Shown here: positions 8,172 to 16,647 of the stretch, piece after piece
Numbering within the stretch: position 1 is the stretch's first letter
Layout: each line of letters begins with the position of its first letter
NCBI GenBank assembly: GCA_002070115.1
Contig: MWCO01000027.1
Coordinates: 1-64,000, forward strand
Reading direction: 5' to 3'
Length of the DNA: 64,000 nucleotides
Source of the DNA: Deltaproteobacteria bacterium ADurb.Bin207
GTDB taxonomy: Bacteria > Myxococcota_A > Polyangia > Polyangiales > Polyangiaceae
The notes under the pieces: generated by a model
Databases searched by the model: none
The model's input: the letters and a program-made list of their open reading frames with translations, nothing else
Told to the model about the DNA's origin: nothing
Position numbers and translations under genes: made by a program

Positions 8172-10727
8172 CTACTGGCGAATCTGCACGACGGATCGGG
8201 GCGCGAGATATTCCTCGATCTGGTCGAAGCTCAGGTAGCGATATACTTCCTCACTGCTTTCGCGCAGGCAATTCACAGCCTCGAAGTATTCATCCACCGT
8301 GGGGAGCTTGCCTTTCCACGCCGCCACGGCCCCCAATTCCGACGAGCCGAGATACACCTTGGCGCCGCGACCCATGCGGTTGTCGAAGTTGCGCGTTGAC
8401 GTGCTGAATACCGTGACCCCATCGCGAACGCGCGCTTGATTTCCCATGCACAAACTGCAGCCCGGGATCTCGATGCGAGCGCCGGCCTTGGCAAAGATGC
8501 CATATACGCCTTCGGTCTTGAGCTGCTCGACATCCATGCGCGTGGGAGGAGCCACCCAGAGCTGGGAAGCGGCGAATCCTTTGCCATCGAGAATGCGCGC
8601 CGCCGCTTGATAATGGCCAATATTCGTCATGCACGAACCCAAAAAAACGTCGTCGATACGCGCTCCCGCAACCTCATGCAGCGGCTTGACATCGTCCGGA
8701 TCGTTGGGACAGGCCAACAATGGCTCGGTGATCGACGTCATATCCACTTCGATCACCGCCGCGTAGTGCGCATCGTTGTCTGGCTCGAGCAACACGGGAT
8801 TGGCGATGAATGCTTCCACCGCATCGGCTCGCCGCTTCAACGTTTCCGCATCCCCATAGCCTTGCGAAATCATCCATCGCATGAGCACCGCGTTGCTCTT
8901 CAAAAAGGCCACCACCGGCTCCTTGTTCAACCGAATGGTGGCCGCCGCGGCACTGCGCTCGGCAGAAGCATCCGTCAACTCGAAAGCCTGCTCCACCGAA
9001 AGGTCAGGAAGGCCTTCCATCTCCAGGATTCGCCCGTTGAAAACGTTTTTCTTCCCCTTTTTCTCGACCGTCAACAGGCCCTTTTGAATCGCCACATAAG
9101 GGATGGCGTTGACGAGATCCCGAAGGGTGATGCCTGGCTGAAGTTGTCCGGTGAAACGAACGAGAACGGACTCAGGCATGTCCAGAGGCATCTTGCCAAG
9201 CGCCGCGGCAAAAGCCACCAATCCAGAACCGGCGGGAAACGAGATTCCGATCGGAAAACGCGTGTGCGAATCGCCGCCCGTTCCCACCGTATCCGGCAAA
9301 AGCAAACGATTGATCCACGAATGAATGACACCATCGCCGGGCCGTAAAGCCACCCCGCCGCGCTGCTGAATGAACGCCCCAAGGTTCCGATGCATTTGCG
9401 CATCGACCGCTTTGGGATAGGCCGCCGTATGACAAAACGATTGCATGACCAGATCCGCCTGAAACTTGAGGCAAGCCAGCTCGGTGAGTTCATCCGCGGT
9501 CATCGGGCCCGTGGTGTCCTGAGAACCGACCGTGGTCATCGTCGGCTCGCAAGACGTTGCCGGACGCACTCCCTCGAGACCACAGGCGCGACCCACGATT
9601 TTTTGGGCAAGCGTAAACCCGACGCCTGGATCCTTGGGCTTCGCGGGCTGCAAAAAGATAGTTGTTTTATCCAATCCCAACGCTCGACGCGCCCTATCCG
9701 TGAGGGAACGACCGATGATCAGCGGAACACGTCCGCCCGCTCGAACCTCGTCCGCTACCGTTTCCGGACTCAGGGTAAAGGCGGCCAGAACCTTCCCTGC
9801 TTCGTTTTCGATCTTTCCTTGGCGAGGATAGACCGCAAGAGCATCGCCATTTTCGATAGAGGTGACGTCACAGCGAATGGGCAACGCTCCCGAATCTTGC
9901 GCCGTATTGAAGAAAATCGGCGCAATCTGACCGCCCAGGATGAGCCCTCCGCGACGCTTGTTCGGCACGAAAGGAATATCCTCGCCGATATGCCAGAGCA
10001 CGCTGTTGCAGGCACTTTTTCGTGACGATCCCGTTCCCACCACATCGCCCACGAAAGCGATGGATTTACCTTGTTGGCGCAGCTTGGCAATCTCTTCGAT
10101 TCCGTGCGGAAAACGGGATTCCCCCATGGAAAGGGCGTGCAAAGGGATGTCCGGACGGCTGAAGGCATGACTGGCAGGACTGAAATCATCGGTATTGATC
10201 TCTCCCGCAACCTTGAAAGCAACCACATCGATTCGCTCCGGCAAAGGCGATCGCTCGGTGAACCACGTCGCATCCGCCCATGCCTGAAGCACATTTTTCG
10301 CATTTTCGTTGCCTTGATGAGCCAGCGCGGCCACCTCGTCAAAGGCATCGAATACCAATAGCGTGCGGGAAAGAGCCTCGGCGGCCTTAGAACCAAGGGT
10401 TTCGTGCGCCAACAGCTCGACCAGGGGTCGGACGTTGTATCCCCCGAGCATGGTCCCGAGCAGAAAAACCGCTTGCTGAGGGTCGATAAGGGGCGAGACC
10501 TTCCGCCCATGAGCGATTTCGGTAAGAAATGCCGCTTTTACCTCTGCCGCAGGATCTACCCCCGGGGGAATTCGATTGCGGAGCAGAGCAAGGAGAGTCT
10601 CCTTGTCTTCCACGGGCGGATTCAGCAACAGGTCGCATACGACGCGAGCTTGATCCGCGCGAAGGGGAAGAGGGGGAATGCCCAGACGAGCACGTTCTTG
10701 CACATGGATTCGGTATTCGCTCAGCAT
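8172..10727 (-). CDS. acnB: Aconitate hydratase B
   Basis: TCA-cycle [4Fe-4S] enzyme isomerising citrate and isocitrate (AcnB also handles 2-methyl-cis-aconitate in some bacteria). It has the AcnB-specific N-terminal HEAT-like domain ([21 protein letters not shown]), the swivel segment [19 protein letters not shown], the substrate-binding [13 protein letters not shown], and iron-sulfur cysteines in [14 protein letters not shown] and [11 protein letters not shown]. 851 aa from MLSEYRI, the usual length. The start is chosen by family alignment; an in-frame ATG ten codons upstream is possible. Convergent with uppP. Confidence 0.97.
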   Translation of the reverse strand: MLSEYRIHVQERARLGIPPLPLRADQARVVCDLLLNPPVEDKETLLALLRNRIPPGVDPAAEVKAAFLTEIAHGRKVSPLIDPQQAVFLLGTMLGGYNVRPLVELLAHETLGSKAAEALSRTLLVFDAFDEVAALAHQGNENAKNVLQAWADATWFTERSPLPERIDVVAFKVAGEINTDDFSPASHAFSRPDIPLHALSMGESRFPHGIEEIAKLRQQGKSIAFVGDVVGTGSSRKSACNSVLWHIGEDIPFVPNKRRGGLILGGQIAPIFFNTAQDSGALPIRCDVTSIENGDALAVYPRQGKIENEAGKVLAAFTLSPETVADEVRAGGRVPLIIGRSLTDRARRALGLDKTTIFLQPAKPKDPGVGFTLAQKIVGRACGLEGVRPATSCEPTMTTVGSQDTTGPMTADELTELACLKFQADLVMQSFCHTAAYPKAVDAQMHRNLGAFIQQRGGVALRPGDGVIHSWINRLLLPDTVGTGGDSHTRFPIGISFPAGSGLVAFAAALGKMPLDMPESVLVRFTGQLQPGITLRDLVNAIPYVAIQKGLLTVEKKGKKNVFNGRILEMEGLPDLSVEQAFELTDASAERSAAAATIRLNKEPVVAFLKSNAVLMRWMISQGYGDAETLKRRADAVEAFIANPVLLEPDNDAHYAAVIEVDMTSITEPLLACPNDPDDVKPLHEVAGARIDDVFLGSCMTNIGHYQAAARILDGKGFAASQLWVAPPTRMDVEQLKTEGVYGIFAKAGARIEIPGCSLCMGNQARVRDGVTVFSTSTRNFDNRMGRGAKVYLGSSELGAVAAWKGKLPTVDEYFEAVNCLRESSEEVYRYLSFDQIEEYLAPRSVVQIRQ

Positions 10728-10830
10728 GATGGGCCGAGCATCCCTCCATGGGCACAAGCATTCAACCGTACAAGAACCCCCAAAGCGGCAAAGGGCAGAG
10801 AACCGTCAGGACGAAAAGGCGCCGAGGGTC

Positions 10831-10912
10831 TGACAGATCCCTTCATTTTTCCCTGAATGGCAAAGGGATACGAGCAGGGAATCCCCTGGACTTTGACTTG
10901 ATCCTTGAGCCC
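10831..10912 (+). repeat. MITE-like repeat, truncated copy A
   Basis: Begins CTGACAGATCCCTTCATTTT and continues GAATGGCAAAGGGATACGAG. It follows copies B and C to about the GATCCTTGAGCCC position, then diverges. Only the left part is present; the right terminus (GAAAATGAGGG) is missing. Confidence 0.65.
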
Positions 10913-10930
10913 ATTTCGATCAAGCCTTAT

Positions 10931-10960
10931 AAAAATATCAATAAATACAGTTAGTTGAAC
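10931..10960 (-). repeat. AT-rich dispersed motif, copy 3
   Basis: On the minus strand reads AACTAACTGTATTTATTG followed by ATATTTTT, matching the consensus with a two-base gap. It lies upstream of acnB between MITE-like copies A and B. Confidence 0.45.
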
Positions 10961-11071
10961 GCTGCGTAGTGATGCTCGTGGGCTACCAAGCCTCCTCCAG
11001 AAGCTCAGCGAAGCATTCATCCTATGCGAGGAGCGTGATGGTTAGCCCAGCCAGGATATGCCTGACAGATC

Positions 11072-11280
11072 CCCTCATTTTCCCGAATTGGAAAGGGATA
11101 TAATCGAGAATCCACCGAGCCTTGACGTTGACTTGGTCCTTGGCCCTCCTTGGAGCACCACCAACAGTTGCCCGGAGCTACCAAACTTTGGACTGGCGCA
11201 CTGCGGTGATCAAAATGGGATTACCGTGAGCGTTTCTCGTGGGCCGTGACCGTGAAGGAAAGGCCCGGGAAAAATGAGGG
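11072..11280 (+). mobile_element. MITE-like repeat, full copy B
   Basis: About 209 bp. The left end CCCTCATTTTCCCG is the inverted complement of the right end CGGGAAAAATGAGGG apart from one T, giving terminal inverted repeats of about 14-15 bp. The interior carries GAATTGGAAAGGGATA near the left end and CCGTGACCGTGAAGGAAAGG near the right end, both shared with copy C. CTGACAGAT precedes the left end in all three copies. No target-site duplication is evident and no ORF lies within, so it would be non-autonomous. Confidence 0.65.
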
Positions 11281-11339
11281 TTATGCGTCGGCCGTGAGCG
11301 TGACCGTTTTATGTATGAGTCCTGCTCGTCGAGCGCGCC

Positions 11340-11873
11340 CTACTTGGCGGCATCCATGAGCTTCTTGATCTGGCATCTGTTGAGGCACGACGTGTACTCC
11401 TTCGTACCGACCTCGTGCTTCGGTTTGCATTCCGCGACGCAAGCCTCGAGCACCCGCGCTTTCTCCGCGGCACGCTCGCTGAGGTGGTCCTCGAGCCTCT
11501 TGAGTTCGCCCGCCTTACCAGTATCGCCGCAGATGCCGTTGTCCCAGCGCTCCCGTACAGCGGTATCCTCAGCACCCTCGAAGGACTCGCCGTTGTTGCC
11601 GTACTGGGTCTCGCAGCTCACGGGGCATTTGTCCGCCGTTTTGAAGTCGGTGGCACCCAAGATACACTGCGACGAGCACTTCCAGGCATGGAGCGATCGC
11701 TCCTTGAGTGCCGACAAGTTGCTCTTGCAGGCGTCGGCCGCCGTCGCATCGGTGGTGAGCTTCGCCTCCTTGCGGAGGCCCATATAATGCTCGCACACGG
11801 AATCGGGCGACTTGGAGCAGCCAACCACGCAGCCGAGCATCACGAACAGCGAACCCCACTGCAATTCTTTCAT
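11340..11873 (-). CDS. Cys-rich lipoprotein, 177 aa
   Basis: Starts MKELQWGSLFVMLGCVVGC, preceded by AAGGGGAAAGAC as the RBS. The lipobox Cys is near residue 19. The mature part has paired cysteines (WKCSSQC, KCPVSC, ACVAEC, CLNRC) in a helical, charged sequence with KRLEDHLSERAAEKARVLEA. Predicted periplasmic or outer-membrane lipoprotein; no recognised family. It sits in a decayed, repeat-rich neighbourhood but looks intact itself. The longer upstream frame lacks a credible start. Confidence 0.75.
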   Translation of the reverse strand: MKELQWGSLFVMLGCVVGCSKSPDSVCEHYMGLRKEAKLTTDATAADACKSNLSALKERSLHAWKCSSQCILGATDFKTADKCPVSCETQYGNNGESFEGAEDTAVRERWDNGICGDTGKAGELKRLEDHLSERAAEKARVLEACVAECKPKHEVGTKEYTSCLNRCQIKKLMDAAK

Positions 11874-12305
11874 GTCTTTCCCCTTCAAAGCGCGTGCCAC
11901 GATCACAAAAATGGTCCCATACGCAGATCCACATGGGTCACGACAGCCCGAACGCTGCCGCCCGTCGCGCCCATCTACCCAAACGGCGCGCAACGCAGTC
12001 GGAAATCGGTGCTGCCACAGTCGTCTCGGACACGTCAAGACTTTTCCATAGGATAGAAAGGATGAACGATTTCGAATTCGTTCATGAAAAGGAGTCAACC
12101 AGGTAGAACTGGGCGGACCCGAGCAGGGCAGTCAATTCGAGTCTGCTGTAGGGAATGCCCAGAGCCGAACCTCGTCGCTCATCAGACTCAGGCCATCGCG
12201 ACCTGGACGTATACCGCTGGCTGTCCCGCGATAGCGCGAATACCCACGCTAACGAACGCCCCCATGGCAGCAGCACAGCGTTCGGAGCGAGCGCTCAGCG
12301 GAGAT

Positions 12306-12336
12306 AGGAATATATCAATAAATTCCACGTGTTATA
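12306..12336 (-). repeat. AT-rich dispersed motif, copy 4 (degenerate)
   Basis: On the minus strand reads AACACGTGGAATTTATTG then ATATATT. It shares the right-hand part of the motif best with copy 3. Confidence 0.35.
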
Positions 12337-12398
12337 CACAAATTTCGTGTGGTTCGATGCAAACATGCCGGATGAACCCTCTTCTCTCTTGACACTTT

Positions 12399-12554
12399 GG
12401 CGGGCACATCGGCACCGACAGGGTGCGTGCTATCCGCTCTGACGGGCTGGAGAAAACCGTGGCCGCCATTCCGGTCAAGCGCCTGGGTACGCCCGAGGAA
12501 ATTGGCTCTATCGTAGCCTGACTGGCCGACGACGACGCCAGAAACGAGGCCTGA
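12399..12554 (+). pseudogene. Fragment of acetoacetyl-CoA reductase (PhaB-like SDR)
   Basis: In frame from 12399 the DNA encodes HIGTDRVRAIRSDGLEKTVA, then AIPVKRLGTPEEIGSIVA, a TGA stop, then LADDDA. This matches the C-terminal part of PhaB-type short-chain dehydrogenases (GYIGTDMVRAI, IPVxRLGTPEEIGSIVAWLAS). TGA at 12519 replaces the Trp codon. Upstream similarity continues for a few codons only after a one-base deletion (GGGC-ACATC instead of GGGCTACATC), and the catalytic SYK part is absent. No start codon or RBS. A decayed remnant of polyhydroxybutyrate metabolism, probably acquired. Confidence 0.7.
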
Positions 12555-12671
12555 GACAAGACGATGAGCGGCGACGCTCCGTGCGGTAAGCGTCTCGGCA
12601 AGCTCGGACGCGCAGAGGCAAAGCGATGGCGCACGTCGATCCCCTCGAGGCTCCATGGCACCCATACGCCG

Positions 12672-12700
12672 ATTAATACTGTAATTTTCAATATTTACAG
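12672..12700 (+). repeat. AT-rich motif, copy 5, with inverted repeat CTGTAA-N10-TTACAG
   Basis: Reads ATTAATACTGTAATTTTCA followed by ATATTTACAG, resembling copy 3. The inner part (12679-12700) is an inverted repeat CTGTAA, ten bases, TTACAG. It lies about 85 bases upstream of the vWA lipoprotein start, so it may be an operator or promoter element. Confidence 0.4.
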
Positions 12701-12785
12701 CAACAGCCGACTTTTCGACAGCCCCATCATGCTTTTCTTTCGATCCAATGCTACTCTGGAAGGCAGCGCATGGAAGGAGTTGGGT

Positions 12786-14120
12786 ATGACGGTTTCCAGT
12801 CTCTCACGCGTATTGATGTTGTGCGCGTTCGTTTCTGTTTCATGCAGCAGCAGTGAAAACGGTGAGTCTTCTGCCAATGGCAACCATTCCGATGGGGGCG
12901 CTGATAGTTCGGACGGAACGGGTGGGACTGGAGGAGCTGGAGGATCAGCGGGCACCGGCGGCACGGGCGGCGGGATCCTAAATACCGACAGCGGCAACGA
13001 CCAAGGTACCGAGGAAGCGTGCGTCCAGCAGTCCGTCGAAGCTACGATCGAACACCGCCCCATCGACATCATCTTCGTCATTGACAATTCCGGCAGCATG
13101 TCCGCCGAAATCGAGGAGGTGGAGGCACAAATCAACGCCAATTTTGCCTCCATCATCGACAGTGCGGTTCCGGCCATCGACTATCGTGTGGTGATGCTGA
13201 GCCGATATGGTGCCTTCAGCAGTCGCAAAATATGTGTGGCCGAACCCCTGGGTGGTGCCAAAGACGATAACCAAGACGGTCACTGTGACGCCCCCCTTCC
13301 CAACGAGCCCATCAATACGTCCAAGTTCTTTCATCACAGTATGTCCATCGGCAGTTACAACGCTTTTTGCCAATTGCTTGCGGGTTTTTCCGCGGCAGAC
13401 GAATTCAAGCTTCAGCCCAACGGCTACGGAGAAATCCTGCGTCCTGAGGCTTTCAAGTTCATCACGGTCATCACCGACGACCGTGTCAATTGTCCGCCCT
13501 TTGACGATCTGAACACGGAAAATGGCGGAAAGGCTGCCGCGCAAGCCTTTGACAAAGCCCTGCGCGAGCTTTCTCCCGAACACTTTGGAAAGAGCGAAAA
13601 CGAACGCAATTACTCGTTCTGGAGCATCGTAGCCATGGCTCCTTACGAGCCCACCGCGGCGAAACCCAACGGTTCCCCCCATCCCCCGGATGAGTCTCTT
13701 TCTCCCGTAACCACAGAAAAGTGCAAGCCTTCCGCCGTCAACCCTGGAACCGGCTACCAGGCGTTGAGCATCATGACGGGTGGCTATCGCTTCCCGACCT
13801 GTGGGCTGGATTACACGGAAATGTTCCAACTCATGGCCGAGGGAGTCGTCAAGGGCTCGGAAGTCCCCTGTGAATTCATGATCCCGGAGCCTCCCCCCGG
13901 GGAAACGCTGGACCTGAACACCGTGGAAGTTGCGTATAAGTCCAATGGCACCCTTGTCGAAGTCTTCAACAAGGTTGCATCCGAGGAAGAATGTGACTCT
14001 TCGTCGTTCCTCATCGACGGAGAAAGAATCGTATTATGTCCGCAGGCTTGTGACGTTGTCCAGGCCGATGCCGACGCAAAGATCGATATTCTTTTCGGCT
14101 GTGAGATTCAAATCAAGTAG
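12786..14120 (+). CDS. von Willebrand factor A domain lipoprotein
   Basis: 444 aa. The ATG of MTVSSLSRVL is preceded by AAGGAG at six bases. Signal peptide and lipobox-like VSVSC near residue 20; Gly-rich linker (TGGTGGAGGSAGTGGTGGG). A vWA domain follows with IIFVIDNSGSM, the DxSxS part of a MIDAS metal site, and later FITVITDDRVNCPPFDD. The last third has cysteines and a short HYR/CARDB-like beta region (GETLDLNTVEVAYKSNGTLVEVFN). Likely surface adhesin or protein-binding lipoprotein. Intact, although it lies between decayed elements. Confidence 0.88.
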   Translation: MTVSSLSRVLMLCAFVSVSCSSSENGESSANGNHSDGGADSSDGTGGTGGAGGSAGTGGTGGGILNTDSGNDQGTEEACVQQSVEATIEHRPIDIIFVIDNSGSMSAEIEEVEAQINANFASIIDSAVPAIDYRVVMLSRYGAFSSRKICVAEPLGGAKDDNQDGHCDAPLPNEPINTSKFFHHSMSIGSYNAFCQLLAGFSAADEFKLQPNGYGEILRPEAFKFITVITDDRVNCPPFDDLNTENGGKAAAQAFDKALRELSPEHFGKSENERNYSFWSIVAMAPYEPTAAKPNGSPHPPDESLSPVTTEKCKPSAVNPGTGYQALSIMTGGYRFPTCGLDYTEMFQLMAEGVVKGSEVPCEFMIPEPPPGETLDLNTVEVAYKSNGTLVEVFNKVASEEECDSSSFLIDGERIVLCPQACDVVQADADAKIDILFGCEIQIK

Positions 14121-14125
14121 TCACG

Positions 14126-14332
14126 TCACCGCCCGACAACTTCCGAAACGCGCCGCTCGATCGCAGTCACTTTTTCCGACTGATTGTCATCATGTTTGCG
14201 CAATATCGAGCCATCTTCGGAGATAAGCACGCTGTACGACGCGGATCGTTTGGGATTGTAAAGCAATATAGGTCGACTCTTTTCGTCGAGAACAACAGCA
14301 TACTTCAAGTATTGACGCGTAGCATGGTACAC
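14126..14332 (-). pseudogene. Truncated redoxin-like C-terminal fragment
   Basis: A 68-codon reading frame starting at a GTG with no RBS. The upstream frame stays open only to 14356, where it runs into MITE-like copy C and stops. The sequence YAVVLDEKSRPILLYN, ASYSVLISEDGSILRKHDD, VTAIERRVSEVVG looks like the last two strands and helix of a thioredoxin/TlpA-type fold (target, strand, GSI strand, C-terminal helix). No CxxC is left. It is probably the 3' end of a gene cut by the repeat. Family assignment is tentative. Confidence 0.4.
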
Positions 14333-14353
14333 CCCTACGAAACCTGACAGATT

Positions 14354-14600
14354 CCCTCATTTTTTCCTGAATTGGAAAGGGATACGAGTTTAGGATTCTT
14401 GGGTCTTGAGTTTGGCTCGATCCTTGGCCCCCTTGGAGCACCCCCAACAGTTGGCCTGGGCTACTAAACATTGTACTGGCGTGTTGCGGTGAACGATATG
14501 GGATGAACGTGACCGTTATTGTGCGCCATGCACCGTGCGCCGTAGCCGTAGCCGTGACCGTGGCCGTAACCGTGAAGGAAAAGCCCGGGGAAAATGAGGG
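14354..14600 (+). mobile_element. MITE-like repeat, full copy C
   Basis: About 247 bp with left end CCCTCATTTTTTCC and right end GGGGAAAATGAGGG, inverted relative to each other. It shares with copy B the blocks GAATTGGAAAGGGATA, CGATCCTTGGCCC(C), TTGGAGCACC, CAACAGTTG, TACTGGCG-like and CCGTGAAGGAAA(A)G. It is longer than B because of extra GCCGTAGCCGTGACCGTGG-type hexamer repeats near the right end. Its left flank carries CTGACAG as in the other copies and abuts the truncated redoxin-like frame. Confidence 0.65.
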
Positions 14601-14656
14601 GAGGGCTGAGGTCAATCCCGGGTCGTTTCCAGGGTCTTGGCAATCCCACGACGGCT

Positions 14657-15553
14657 TTATCGCCCAAGAAGGATGAGCATCGTCAGCACGGATTTTCCTT
14701 GGGCATCGACGCCCGTGGCCAACGCAAATCCGACGGCACGAACGGTGGGATCGAGCAGGTCCCGGGTGTTCAGGAACTCGGCGCCCAAAGCAGCTTGCGC
14801 GGAGGCCTCGATGGTTCGAAACGTCAACCCACGCTCTTGCTGGAGCAGGGCGAGCGCTCGCTGATTGATTGACTCCAGGCTTCGCCCGGGCGCGCGGGCA
14901 TCGATGGTTTGCACGTTGTCTTTGGCAAATCGCTCCAACGCCGGATGCAAAGGCAGCGGTGCAAGCCGAGACTGGCGTCGCGCGTCGGACACCTGACGCA
15001 GAATTTGCGCCCGCGCTTGCTCAGGCGTCAGGAGGGTCACGGGTTTGGCGAACAGTTGCGTGAAAAAATATCCCTGAACTTGGCCGGGGATTTTCTTGTC
15101 TTGCACCACGCCGACCCCCAGATGAGTCACGGTGGTTGCGACGATATTGGCGTAATGTCCTGGGCTTGCGAGCAGGTTTCGATGTGCCGTGTCCACATCC
15201 GGGGCAAGAGCGACGTTTTCTCGGGATTCGGCGGCGACGTATCCTGCCTTGTCGATGCGGTCCTGGGGCGAGCCGGTCGACGGCGATTGATGGCCGAAAA
15301 AGCCTGTCTCGCGCATATCCTGGGAATGAAAGCGCGCGATGGCAGCCAATCGTTCATCGTATTGCAAGGCTGCCAGCCCATGTTTTTGCCGTTCCTGATT
15401 GACGCGCTCGAACATCTCACGCTCGAGGCTTTGCTCCTGCGGTGAGGTGACGACCGTGGGCAAAGCCGAAGGAATATGAGCAGGTTTTGCCGTGTTTTTA
15501 CAACCCATCAGGGCAAAAAAGAACAGGATCCATGCCATACGAGCGCCACGCAT
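14657..15553 (-). CDS. CAP (SCP/PR-1) domain lipoprotein
   Basis: 298 aa starting MRGARMAWILFFFALMGC; the lipobox Cys is near residue 18. The CAP domain follows a short linker: MFERVNQERQKHGLAALQYD, ARFHSQDMRETGFFGHQSP, then SRENVALAP and LASPGHYANIVA, which carry the conserved His/Glu positions of the CAP cavity. A second half of about 130 aa, RARAQILRQVSDARRQ onward, may be a degenerate second CAP-like region. Probable extracytoplasmic protein. The gene is 56 bases downstream of repeat copy C. Confidence 0.88.
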   Translation of the reverse strand: MRGARMAWILFFFALMGCKNTAKPAHIPSALPTVVTSPQEQSLEREMFERVNQERQKHGLAALQYDERLAAIARFHSQDMRETGFFGHQSPSTGSPQDRIDKAGYVAAESRENVALAPDVDTAHRNLLASPGHYANIVATTVTHLGVGVVQDKKIPGQVQGYFFTQLFAKPVTLLTPEQARAQILRQVSDARRQSRLAPLPLHPALERFAKDNVQTIDARAPGRSLESINQRALALLQQERGLTFRTIEASAQAALGAEFLNTRDLLDPTVRAVGFALATGVDAQGKSVLTMLILLGR

Positions 15554-15682
15554 CACCCCATCATAGCGGCTTTCCATGGAGGCCGGAGCCAGGACGGACA
15601 ATCCTTTTTCATCCTCGGCTCGCAAGCATCGCCATCGAATACAAAACGTAGATGGGTCACGCGACCAGGCTTTCGATGGGTG

Positions 15683-16237
15683 TCACCGACAGCAAGGAGA
15701 ACCGGAGCAGATCCCCGAACAGAACGGCGGCTCACAGCATGTACGGCCCGTGGGACTGCAGCAGCCGCGCTCGCACGGTACGCTGCAGTCGCTGCTACTG
15801 CCGCCCGAATAGCCGCTGCAAAAATAGTCACCCGCGTGGATGCTGTCTTTGAGGCAGCGAAATCCCGATGGGCATTCGTCATCGTTGCCCCCAAAACATT
15901 GCATATAGCAACCATAGGACCGCTGGTGCCAACCTTTCGGACCGCAACCCCTCGTCTGGGCGATCTCGTAAGAAATCTCGCATTGTCCAACCGACCAGGC
16001 AGCGGTGCCAGTGCATCGCAGCGTCGGCAAACCGCAGTCATCATTGGTCTTGCAACCAATGAAACACGCGCCCGCAGGAGTCTCGACACCACCCAGATCG
16101 GCACAGGATGAGGTGAACCAGTCAAGCTCTTTTTTGGAGGCTTTCCCATTGCCCCCGGAATCGTCGGAGCAAGACCATGCACCAAGACCCACCAGCACCA
16201 CGACCGATGCCCAGATCAATCCCCTTTTTCGCCCCAT
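15683..16237 (-). CDS. Cys-rich lipoprotein, 184 aa
   Basis: Starts MGRKRGLIWASVVVLVGLG with AGGAAGG upstream. A lipobox-like AWSC lies near residue 23. The mature part has about 20 cysteines (SCADLGG, CFIGCKTNDDCG, QCFGGNDDECPSGFRC) and a C-terminal CCSPTGRTCCEPPFCSG run, so it is probably a disulfide-rich surface module. DDCG-x-RC and DECPSGFRC units are typical of myxobacterial secreted repeats. No enzymatic function visible. Upstream of, and co-directional with, the CAP gene, but 129 bases apart. Confidence 0.8.
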   Translation of the reverse strand: MGRKRGLIWASVVVLVGLGAWSCSDDSGGNGKASKKELDWFTSSCADLGGVETPAGACFIGCKTNDDCGLPTLRCTGTAAWSVGQCEISYEIAQTRGCGPKGWHQRSYGCYMQCFGGNDDECPSGFRCLKDSIHAGDYFCSGYSGGSSSDCSVPCERGCCSPTGRTCCEPPFCSGICSGSPCCR

Positions 16238-16647
16238 GACACCTTCCTCTCATGCCTCCACGGAAGCCGACACGACTGCCCTGCATCGTTGGCGCTGCCC
16301 CAAACAGGCTCTTATGGCAGGGCAGTGTCTCCGCCACCCACGCCACTGTCAAGCCGTAGGTGCAAAGACCATGGGACGTGCGCCATCGACACGGGGAGGA
16401 TGGCATCGGAATAACGCAACCACTTGTTTATAAAGAGTTTTTACGAACTATCCGCATACGGATCCAAAGGTGTCAATTGCCAGGAGAGAGGCCTTCGCTC
16501 ATCAGCGTCTGTCGGTATCACGCCCCCAGCCAAGACGAGCGTTCGGTATTCATCATCGGATCGCAAGCTTTTCCCTTGATTCAGTTCTTGGACTGATCGG
16601 AGTCATGCAAGGCTCTCGAAGGCGAAATCGACGATTCACAGGATGGG
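16238..16647. other. Divergent intergenic region
   Basis: 410 bases between the divergent Cys-rich lipoprotein and ABC1 kinase genes, so it should hold both promoters. The visible features are an AT-rich stretch CTTGTTTATAAAGAG near 16429 and a small inverted repeat ATCCG-CATA-CGGAT at 16450-16463. No gene seen. Confidence 0.4.

Larger units (their letters stand above)
10728..11339. other. Gene-free stretch with MITE-like repeat copies A and B
   Basis: 612 bases without a supported gene. It contains the truncated repeat copy A (10831-10912), an AT-rich motif copy (10931-10960), the full repeat copy B (11072-11280) and a further run of GTGAGCGTGACCGT-type hexamers at about 11289-11311. Confidence 0.6.
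11874..12785. other. Gene-poor spacer with phaB remnant
   Basis: 912 bases. It holds AT-rich motif copies at 12306-12336 and 12672-12700 and a broken 3' fragment of a phaB-type reductase at 12399-12554. Short ORFs elsewhere lack RBS or similarity and are not called. Confidence 0.55.

Noticed and set aside
8436-9347. 303-aa plus-strand ORF opposite acnB
   Set aside because: Antisense shadow; Arg/His-rich with no RBS or similarity.
15553-16185. Long plus and minus ORFs across the Cys-rich lipoprotein gene
   Set aside because: They lie in alternative frames of the better-supported lipoprotein 15683-16237, have no RBS and Arg/Ser-rich shadow composition.
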